NCBI RefSeq assembly: GCF_028830055.1
Contig: NZ_CP101655.1
Span: forward strand, 5,199,137 to 5,263,136
DNA: 64,000 nt
Direction: 5' to 3'
DNA from: Pseudomonas serboccidentalis
Lineage (GTDB): Bacteria; Pseudomonadota; Gammaproteobacteria; Pseudomonadales; Pseudomonadaceae
Shown here: piece after piece, positions 57,912 to 64,000 of the stretch
Numbering within the stretch: position 1 is the first letter of the stretch
Layout: every line of letters starts with the position of its first letter
Notes under the pieces: generated by a model
Told to the model about the DNA's origin: nothing
Database searches by the model: none
Seen by the model: the letters and a program-made list of their open reading frames with translations, nothing else
Program-made: the position numbers and the translations under genes

Positions 57912-58708
57912 TCGTCGTCGAGCAGTTGAGCAAAACGTATCCGTCGGCCGCTGCACCGGCGCTCGATCAGGTGTCGCTGAGCATTCCCGATGGCGCGATC
58001 TACGGCATTCTCGGGCGTAGCGGTGCGGGCAAATCGACCCTGTTGCGTTGCCTCAACCTGCTCGAACGCCCGGACAGCGGGCGTATCCTGATCGACGGCG
58101 TAGACCTGCTGACGCTCTCTGCCAGCGACCTGCGCCGCCAGCGTCAGCGCATCGGCATGATTTTCCAGGGCTTCAACCTGCTGCATTCGCGCACCGTGTT
58201 CGACAACATCGCCGTGCCGCTGGAGATCGCCAAGGTCGGCAAACCGTGGCGCCATGTGCGCGTGCGCGAACTGCTGGAGCTGGTCGGTTTGAGTGACAAG
58301 GCGCAAGCCTTTCCCTCGCAGTTGTCCGGTGGCCAGAAACAGCGGGTGGGGATTGCCCGCGCCCTGGCAGCCGAGCCGGCGTATCTGCTGTCGGACGAGG
58401 CCACCAGCGCGCTGGACCCGGAAACCACGGCGTCGATTCTCGAACTGCTGCGCGACATCAATCGGCAACTGGGCCTGACCATCGTGCTGATCACCCATGA
58501 GCTGGACGTGGTCAAGTCGATCTGTGATCACGCCGCGTCCATGGCCGGCGGCCGGTTGGTCGAGGCCGGGCCGGTGCCGCGCCTGCTGGCGGATCCGCAG
58601 TCGCGGCTGGGTGCCTCGCTGCGTCCGACTTGCGGTCTGCCACTGGGGCATGCCGCGCCGGGGCTGAGTTTTCTCAAGCAATACGGCGTACGGGCGGCCC
58701 AGTCATGA
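57908..58708 (+). CDS. metN: MetN-like ABC transporter ATPase lacking the C-terminal regulatory domain
   Basis: A 266-aa ATPase. Walker [11 protein letters not shown], signature [15 protein letters not shown], Walker [13 protein letters not shown] and the switch His in LITHELDVV are intact. The family's usual length is about 340 residues with a C-terminal ACT-like NIL domain that senses methionine. Here the protein ends soon after the ATPase core, so methionine feedback inhibition is probably lost. It is coupled to both metQ and metI by ATGA overlaps. Confidence 0.88.
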   Translation: MIVVEQLSKTYPSAAAPALDQVSLSIPDGAIYGILGRSGAGKSTLLRCLNLLERPDSGRILIDGVDLLTLSASDLRRQRQRIGMIFQGFNLLHSRTVFDNIAVPLEIAKVGKPWRHVRVRELLELVGLSDKAQAFPSQLSGGQKQRVGIARALAAEPAYLLSDEATSALDPETTASILELLRDINRQLGLTIVLITHELDVVKSICDHAASMAGGRLVEAGPVPRLLADPQSRLGASLRPTCGLPLGHAAPGLSFLKQYGVRAAQS

Positions 58709-59376
58709 ACCGCACGATCAACTGGGATGAAATCCTGCAACTGGTGTTCAACGCCACCGGCGAAACCCTGTACATGGTATTGCTCGCGGGGCTGTTCACG
58801 CTGCTGATCGGTTTGCCGCTGGGGGTGTTGCTGTTTGTCAGCCGGCGCGACGGACTGTGGCCGATGCCGCGGCTGAATGCGGCGTTGGGTTCGCTGGTCA
58901 ATCTGGGGCGCTCGCTGCCGTTCGTGGTGATGCTGATCGCGTTGATTCCACTGACCCGTCTGGTGGTCGGCACGACGCTGGGCAGCACGGCGGCGGTGGT
59001 GCCGATCACCATTGGCGCGTTTCCGTTTTTTGCGCGGATCGTCGAGAACGCGCTGGACGAAGTCGACAAGGGCCGGATCGAAGCGATCCTCGCCATGGGC
59101 GGCGACATCCGCCACGTGATTTTCAAGGTTTTGCTGCCCGAAGCGCTGCCGGCCTTGCTGGCGGGGATCACCCTGACGCTGGTGATGCTGATCGGTTTTT
59201 CCTCTATGGCCGGCGTCATCGGCGGTGGCGGGCTGGGTGATCTGGCGATCCGTTATGGCTATCAGCGTTTCAACAATGAAGTGATGGTCGCCACCGTGGT
59301 GGTGCTGGTCATCCTCGTGCAGGGCGTGCAAAGCCTGGGCGACCGGCTGGTGCGTTCGCTGGCCCATCGGCGTTAA
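58705..59376 (+). CDS. metI: MetI-like ABC transporter permease
   Basis: A 223-aa inner-membrane permease with five or so helices. [21 protein letters not shown] opens the BPD_transp domain. The EAA loop is in [24 protein letters not shown], followed by [27 protein letters not shown], a MetI hallmark. The start at 58705 overlaps the metN stop. It completes the metQNI set. Confidence 0.9.
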   Translation: MNRTINWDEILQLVFNATGETLYMVLLAGLFTLLIGLPLGVLLFVSRRDGLWPMPRLNAALGSLVNLGRSLPFVVMLIALIPLTRLVVGTTLGSTAAVVPITIGAFPFFARIVENALDEVDKGRIEAILAMGGDIRHVIFKVLLPEALPALLAGITLTLVMLIGFSSMAGVIGGGGLGDLAIRYGYQRFNNEVMVATVVVLVILVQGVQSLGDRLVRSLAHRR

Positions 59377-59419
59377 GGAACTCTATGAGTGTGGCGGTGG
59401 TTTCCAGCTAACGTCTCGC

Positions 59420-60331
59420 TCAGCGCCCCTCATGCTGCTTGCGATACGCCCCCGGTTGCACCCCCACCGACTTGGCAAACGCCCGGGTAAACGCGGCAAT
59501 CGACTGATAGCCCACCGCCGCGCATACCTGTTCCACCGTGTGGTTGGCGCGCAGCAACTGGCAGGCGTGGCGGATGCGCAGGGCCAGCAACACTTGCCCC
59601 GGCGACTGCCCGGCCAGTTCATTGAAACGCTTGAAAAACGCCGAGCGCGACAGGCCGATGCTCGCCGCCATGCTCTCCAGTGACCACGGCAATTGCGGCT
59701 GCTCGATCAACTGATCCAGCAACGGCGCGAACTGCGGATTACGCGCCAGTGCCACGAGGCCGCCGAGGCTTTGGTTGTCGGCCATTTGCTGGCGCAGCAC
59801 GTAAAGAAACAGCAGATGACTCAAGCGCTCGAGCAGCGCCGAGGAGGGCGCCGGCAGGCGTTCGCATTCTTGCAGGATCAGTTCGAACAAGGCCCGCGCC
59901 GCATTGGAGCCCGGGTCGCCGGCGCGCAGGATGATCCAGTCCGGCAGGCCTTCGATGATCAGCGATGACAACCCGGATTTGAAATGAAAGAAGCCGCAAA
60001 CCAGCCCGACACCGTCCTGCGCCTGACTGTCGAGCGCGGTCATCGCCATGCGTGGCAGCGTCTGGGCGATGGCTGAATTGTCCGTGTTGGAGAGCCGGTA
60101 ATTCAGGTCCCGCAGCAGGAACACCGCATCGCCGCTATCCAGGCGCAAGGCCGCTGGATGACCTTCGATATGCAGCCAGCAATGGCCCTGCACGATCAGG
60201 TGAAAACTTGCGCGCGCCAGCCCGTGCGTGCTGGCGTGCCAGCCACCGCAATAGCGGCCGACGTGGAACAGGTTGGCGTCGAGTTCGAGGCATTCTAATA
60301 ACCAATCAACCAGTGGGCTGGACGAAATCAT
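59420..60331 (-). CDS. AraC-family transcriptional regulator
   Basis: A 303-aa regulator. The N-terminal cupin-type sensor domain (AraC-binding-like, about 1-190, with HLIVQGHCWLHIEGHPAALRLDSGD) is followed by two C-terminal helix-turn-helix motifs (MAASIGLSRSAFFKRFNELAG and VEQVCAAVGYQSIAAFTRAFA). It is divergent from the CxxC protein gene across 103 bp and is the likely regulator of that gene and of the flavoprotein/ABC genes beyond it. The inducer is unknown. Confidence 0.88.
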   Translation of the reverse strand: MISSSPLVDWLLECLELDANLFHVGRYCGGWHASTHGLARASFHLIVQGHCWLHIEGHPAALRLDSGDAVFLLRDLNYRLSNTDNSAIAQTLPRMAMTALDSQAQDGVGLVCGFFHFKSGLSSLIIEGLPDWIILRAGDPGSNAARALFELILQECERLPAPSSALLERLSHLLFLYVLRQQMADNQSLGGLVALARNPQFAPLLDQLIEQPQLPWSLESMAASIGLSRSAFFKRFNELAGQSPGQVLLALRIRHACQLLRANHTVEQVCAAVGYQSIAAFTRAFAKSVGVQPGAYRKQHEGR

Positions 60332-60434
60332 CTAATGGAAACACTCAGGAGCAAGTAATCGCTACTTTAGAATATGGATCGGAATTTTTATAACCAACAG
60401 ACTTGCCGGACACTCATCAGCAGGAGTCTGCACC

Positions 60435-60980
60435 ATGTCGCGAGTCACCTTACACACCCTGCAAAGCGCACCCGAAGCGGCCCGGCCGTTCCTCGAAAAT
60501 GCGCAGAAAAATTCCGGGTTCATCCCCAACCTGCTGGCCGTGCTGGCCAACGCCCCGGCCGCGCTGGAAACCTACGTTACGGTATCGGCGCTCAATGGCA
60601 AAGCCGAACTCAGCCTCGCCGAGCGTGAAGTGGTGCAACTGATTGCCGCCACCCACCATGGTTGCGATTTCTGTGTCGCAGGTCATACCGCCGTCGCGCT
60701 GAATAAGGCAAAACTGCCGCCGCAAGTGGTCAGTGCGCTGCGTGAGAAAGCCACCGTGCCCGTGGAAAAACTGGAAACGTTGGCCGCGTTTGCCCGCGAA
60801 GTGATTGCCACCCGGGGCAAGGTCAGCGATCAGACCTTCATTGAATTCAAAGCCGCCGGCTACACCGAAGGCAATGCGCTGGAAGTGATCCTTGGTGTCA
60901 GCCTGGCGACCCTGTGCAACTTCGCCAACGTGTTCGCCGACACGCCGCTCAACCCCGAGCTGGCGCCGTATCGCGCGTAA
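60435..60980 (+). CDS. Carboxymuconolactone decarboxylase/AhpD-like protein
   Basis: A 181-aa helical protein. The redox motif HHGCDFCVAGH puts the cysteine pair at 77 and 80 and the proton-relay His at 84, as in AhpD alkylhydroperoxidases rather than true decarboxylases. It is therefore likely a thiol peroxidase or disulphide reductase. It stands first after the AraC promoter region and is followed by the acyl-CoA-dehydrogenase-like gene, 64 bp downstream. Confidence 0.87.
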   Translation: MSRVTLHTLQSAPEAARPFLENAQKNSGFIPNLLAVLANAPAALETYVTVSALNGKAELSLAEREVVQLIAATHHGCDFCVAGHTAVALNKAKLPPQVVSALREKATVPVEKLETLAAFAREVIATRGKVSDQTFIEFKAAGYTEGNALEVILGVSLATLCNFANVFADTPLNPELAPYRA

Positions 60981-61044
60981 TCGGCCAGCGCTTCAGGCAG
61001 CATCGTCTATGGTTGATGCGGCTGCGTACAAGGAGAGAAACGAC

Positions 61045-62115
61045 ATGCTCAATCCGGCATTGATTCAATGGCTGGAACACAACGCCCAGGCCCTGGATGC
61101 GGGCGACGGCGATCCGCAGCAGGTGCTGACGCAACTGGCGCGGGCCGAGGTGCTGCGCGTCGGTATCAGCCCGGCACTGGGCGGCAGCGGTGGTCACGTC
61201 AGTGATGCCGTGGAAACCCTGGCCGCCGTCGCCAGCCATTCATTGGCCGCAGCGTTTGTGTTCTGGGGCCAGCGCGCCTTTATCGAATACTTGCTGCACA
61301 GCCCCAACACTGCGCTGCGAGACAAATTGCTGCCGTCGTTGCTCAGCGGTGAACTGGCCGGGGCCACCGGTTTGTCCAACGCGATGAAGTTTCTGTCCGG
61401 CATCGAAGCGCTGCAAGTGCGCGCGGCCAACGCCGCTGACGGCTGGACCTTGAAGGGGCGCCTGCACTGGGTGACCAATCTGCGCCAAAGCGGTTTCGTC
61501 GTGGCGGCGGCGATCGAGCACGAGGAGGGCGGTTCGCCGTTCGTGCTGGCGATCCCGGATGACGCTGCCGGCGTGCAACGTTCCGCTGATCTGCAACTGA
61601 TGGGGCTGCAATCGAGCAACACCGCGGCCATCGATTTCGCGCACGTGGCGGTTGGTCGCGAATGGCTGCTGCATGAGGATGCGCGCAAGTTTCTGCCGGC
61701 GGTGCGCCCGGCGTTTCTTGGCTTGCAGTGCGGCATGGCGATCGGTCTGGCGCGCCGTGCGCTGGCAGAGGTCGAAGGGCATTTGCAGGACGGCCGCTCG
61801 ATCCTGCTGGAGCCGCTGCATGAGCAACGCGAGCAACTGGCGCAGACCGTCAGCGAGCTCAAACAAGGCCTGCACGATGGGCGTTTTCTGACCCAACCGG
61901 GCGCCTTGTTTCAGATCCGCATTGCGCTGGCCGAATCCGCCGCCAGTGCCGTGCAATTGGAACTGCAGGCCAGCGGCGGCAGGGCTTATCTGACCGAGCA
62001 CGGCAGTGGCTTCGCCCGGCGCTGGCGCGAGTCGGCGTTCGTGCCGATTGTCACCCCGAGTCTGGTGCAACTGCGCGCCGAATTGCAGCGGCAGAAACGG
62101 GAAGCGACGGCATGA
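61045..62115 (+). CDS. Acyl-CoA dehydrogenase-like flavoprotein
   Basis: A 356-aa FAD-type oxidoreductase of the acyl-CoA dehydrogenase fold. The mid-domain flavin segment (GATGLSNAMKFLSG...WVTNLRQSG) is recognisable and the C-terminal helical domain is complete. The usual catalytic Glu near the C-terminus is not evident. The layout recalls the SfnB/DszC-like group, used in sulphur scavenging, and the flanking SsuB/TauB-like transporter supports that. AAGGAGA lies before the ATG at 61045. It overlaps the ATPase gene by 4 bp. Confidence 0.8.
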   Translation: MLNPALIQWLEHNAQALDAGDGDPQQVLTQLARAEVLRVGISPALGGSGGHVSDAVETLAAVASHSLAAAFVFWGQRAFIEYLLHSPNTALRDKLLPSLLSGELAGATGLSNAMKFLSGIEALQVRAANAADGWTLKGRLHWVTNLRQSGFVVAAAIEHEEGGSPFVLAIPDDAAGVQRSADLQLMGLQSSNTAAIDFAHVAVGREWLLHEDARKFLPAVRPAFLGLQCGMAIGLARRALAEVEGHLQDGRSILLEPLHEQREQLAQTVSELKQGLHDGRFLTQPGALFQIRIALAESAASAVQLELQASGGRAYLTEHGSGFARRWRESAFVPIVTPSLVQLRAELQRQKREATA

Positions 62116-62783
62116 CTGCAGCGTTGCTGGAGGCGCACGGCATCAGCCTCGGTTACCCCCGGGAGCAGGGCTGGCACACCGTGCTGGAACACTTCGATCT
62201 GCAATTGCAGCCCGGTGAAGTGGTGACGATTCTTGGCCCCAGTGGCGTCGGCAAATCCAGTCTGCTGCGGGTGCTGGCCGGTTTGCAGGCACCGCAGCAG
62301 GGCCGGGTGAGTCTGCTCGGCGAACCACTGACCGGCGCGCACCCTCGGGTGGCGGTGGCGTTTCAGGACCCGAGTCTGCTGCCGTGGCTGACCCTGGAAA
62401 AGAACGTCGCTTTCGGTCTGGATTTCGCCCGCCAGCCGCACCTGACGGCCGAGCAGCGCAAGGCGCGGATCGACCACGCGATTGCCGCCGTCGGCCTCGA
62501 ACACGCGCGGTTGCAGCACCCGGCGCAGTTGTCCGGGGGCATGGCCCAGCGCACCGCGTTGGCCCGTTGTCTGGCGCGTCAGCCGCAGGTGCTGTTGCTC
62601 GATGAGCCATTCGGCGCGCTGGATGAAATCACCCGCGCCGACATGCAGCAATTGCTCCTGCAACTGATTGCCGAACACCACACCGCAGCCGTGTTGATCA
62701 CTCATGACATCGACGAAGCCCTGCTGCTCTCCGAGCGGATTCTGCTACTGGGTAACAGCCCGGCGCACATCCTCGGCGAATGA
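62112..62783 (+). CDS. ABC transporter ATPase, SsuB/TauB-like
   Basis: A 223-aa ATPase of the nitrate/sulphonate/taurine importer class. Walker A is GPSGVGKSSLLRVLAGLQ, the Q-loop FQDPSLLPWLT is typical of the class, the signature is LSGGMAQRTALARCL and Walker B is VLLLDEPFGALDEITR. ATGA overlap with the preceding gene. The permease follows, but no binding-protein gene lies in the window. Confidence 0.88.
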   Translation: MTAALLEAHGISLGYPREQGWHTVLEHFDLQLQPGEVVTILGPSGVGKSSLLRVLAGLQAPQQGRVSLLGEPLTGAHPRVAVAFQDPSLLPWLTLEKNVAFGLDFARQPHLTAEQRKARIDHAIAAVGLEHARLQHPAQLSGGMAQRTALARCLARQPQVLLLDEPFGALDEITRADMQQLLLQLIAEHHTAAVLITHDIDEALLLSERILLLGNSPAHILGE

Positions 62784-62787
62784 CGGC

Positions 62788-63441
62788 TTGGCGCTGCGTT
62801 TTTCCCCGCAAGCGACGCTCGCCAGCCTCGGCGAACTGCTGTTGCGCCCGGAGCTGTACGAACACGTGTTGGTCAGCCTGAAGCGAATTCTGGTCGGCCT
62901 GCTGCTGGCGTTGCTGATCGGCGTGCCGCTGGGGCTGATGATCGGCAGCTATCGGCATCTGGAAGCGGCGACCACTCCGGCGTTTCAGTTTTTGCGGATG
63001 ATCTCGCCGCTGTCGTGGATGCCGGTGGTGGTGATGCTGATGGGCGTTGGCGATCAGCCGATCTACTTTCTGCTGACCTTCGCTGCGGTGTGGCCGATCC
63101 TGCTCAACACCGTGGCCGGCGTGCGCCAGCTCGATCCGCGCTGGCTGCAGCTCAGTCGCAGCCTCAGCGCCACCCGCTGGGAAACCCTGCGCAAAGTGAT
63201 CCTGCCCGGTGTGCTCGGGCATGTGCTGACCGGGGTGCGGCTGTCGATCGGCATACTGTGGATCGTGCTGGTGCCGTGCGAAATGCTCGGAGTCAGCGCA
63301 GGGCTGGGTTACTTCATTCTCGATACGCGGGATCGCCTGGCGTATTCGGAACTGATGGCGATGGTCCTGCTGATCGGCGTGCTGGGCTTTGCGCTGGATG
63401 CGTTTGCGCGGTGGTTGCACCGGCGCTGGGCGCCGGCCTGA
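62788..63441 (+). CDS. ABC transporter permease, SsuC/TauC-like, N-terminally truncated or frameshifted
   Basis: About 217 aa of a BPD_transp_1 permease: VSLKRILVGLLLALLIGVPLGLMIG, the EAA region LQLSRSLSATRWETLRKVILPGVL, then GVSAGLGYFILDTRD. The first membrane helix of the family (before the LGELLLRPELYEHV segment) is missing. The ATG overlapping the ATPase stop (62780) opens a different frame. In this frame the only start after the ATPase gene is the TTG at 62788, without a clear ribosome site. It may be a pseudogene, a truncated but working protein, or a sequencing error. Confidence 0.65.
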   Translation: MALRFSPQATLASLGELLLRPELYEHVLVSLKRILVGLLLALLIGVPLGLMIGSYRHLEAATTPAFQFLRMISPLSWMPVVVMLMGVGDQPIYFLLTFAAVWPILLNTVAGVRQLDPRWLQLSRSLSATRWETLRKVILPGVLGHVLTGVRLSIGILWIVLVPCEMLGVSAGLGYFILDTRDRLAYSELMAMVLLIGVLGFALDAFARWLHRRWAPA

Positions 63442-63449
63442 GTCCATTC

Positions 63450-64000
63450 GCGAGCAGGCTCGCGCCCACATGGAATCAGTGGCAAGCATCCATTCAGTGT
63501 TCACCGCAGAACCCTGTAGGAGTGAGCCTGCTCGCGAAGGCGTTGTGTCAGTCGCTAGAGATATTGCCTGTGCCGGTCTCTTCGCGAGCAGGCTCACTCC
63601 TACAATGATCTCGGTCAGATTGCCTAATCTGTATTAATCGCAGAACCGTGTGGGAGTGAGCCTGCTCGCGAAGGCGGTGTGTCAGTCGCTAGAGATATTG
63701 CCTGTGCCGGCCTCTTCGCGAGCAGGCTCACTCCTACAATGATCTCGGTCAGATTGCCAAATCTGTGTTAATCGCAGAACCCTGTGGGAGCGAGCTTGCT
63801 CGCGAAGGCGGTGTGTCAGTCGCTAGAGATATTGCCTGTGCCGGCCTCTTCGCGAGCAAGCTCACTCCTACAATGATCTCGGTCAGATTGCCTAATCTGT
63901 ATTAATCGCAGAACCCTGTGGGAGCGAGCTTGCTCGCGAAGGCGGTGTGTCAGTCGCTAGAGATATTGCCTGTGCCGGCCTCTTCGCGAGCAGGCTCACT
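63450..64000. repeat. Tandem array of 134-bp REP-containing units (4 or more copies, runs off the window)
   Basis: The marker TGTCAGTCGCTAGAG recurs at 63546, 63680, 63814 and 63948, a constant period of 134 bp. Each unit has two inverted GAGCAAGCTCGCTCC-type arms, spacer A (GTCAGTCGCTAGAGATATTG...) and spacer B (ATGATCTCGGTCAGATTGCC...). The organisation is the same as in the 46-kb array, with related but diverged spacers. The array continues past the window end. Confidence 0.92.

Overview
The window looks like a chromosome segment from the Pseudomonas fluorescens group. Three things point there: the genes present and their order (npp peptide transporter - fabI - mltD - gloB - rnhA - dnaQ - ldcA; nadK - rhomboid - yeaC - pepN), the GC-rich codon use, and the many REP/REPIN palindromes of two families (cores CGGCAGCTCCTACA and GAGCAAGCTCGCTCCTACA) between genes. 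No phage, plasmid, transposase, CRISPR array, rRNA or tRNA gene was recognised. The names come from reading protein motifs and gene order, not from a database search.

Layout: 0-6.3 kb holds the start of a truncated large gene, an alpha/beta hydrolase, an exported molybdenum hydroxylase module (2Fe-2S subunit, Mo subunit with a Tat signal, di-haem c-type cytochrome), a VOC protein and a LysR regulator. 6.4-14.6 kb is a minus-strand block: two peptide-binding proteins, two permeases and a double ATPase (NppA1A2BCD/Yej type), with fabI 19 bp downstream. 14.8-19.5 kb holds mltD, gloB, a methyltransferase, rnhA and dnaQ. 19.7-26 kb holds a lysine/arginine decarboxylase, a GNAT, a LysR regulator, a small protein, an FMN reductase and an orphan arsB. 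26-33.7 kb is DUF1853 followed by the tightly coupled nadK - phosphoesterase - rhomboid - yeaC - DUF2797 - pepN operon. 33.8-38.5 kb has katG divergent from a TonB receptor that sits behind a near-perfect Zur box, indicating a zinc-starvation receptor (ZnuD type). 38.5-42.8 kb holds an LTA-synthase-like phosphotransferase, a small membrane protein and a SCO/PCu(A)C copper-delivery pair.

43-55.3 kb is the most distinctive region. It has two tandem LuxR-type regulators, then four related tandem-domain universal stress proteins, a zinc alcohol dehydrogenase, a 71-aa protein, a MgtC/DUF4010 membrane protein, a GNAT, an FNR/ANR-type regulator with all four Fe-S cysteines, and a YcaC-like hydrolase. 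I can read ANR/FNR boxes (TTGAT-N4-ATCAA, one of them exact) in front of every universal stress gene and in front of the dehydrogenase operon. The region therefore looks like an oxygen-limitation stress island with its own regulator. A 1.1-kb array of 135-bp REP-containing repeats sits between the divergent ANR-box promoters of the first stress protein and the dehydrogenase.

55.5-63.4 kb holds an orphan 87-aa gene in an A+T-richer stretch, then what looks like a sulphur or organic-sulphur scavenging set: a 2-oxoglutarate/Fe(II)-type oxygenase, a MetQNI-like transporter whose ATPase lacks the C-terminal regulatory domain, an AraC regulator divergent from a CxxC alkylhydroperoxidase-like protein, an acyl-CoA-dehydrogenase-like flavoprotein, and an SsuB/TauB-type ATPase with a permease whose N-terminus is missing or frameshifted. 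The window ends inside a second tandem REP array with a 134-bp period.
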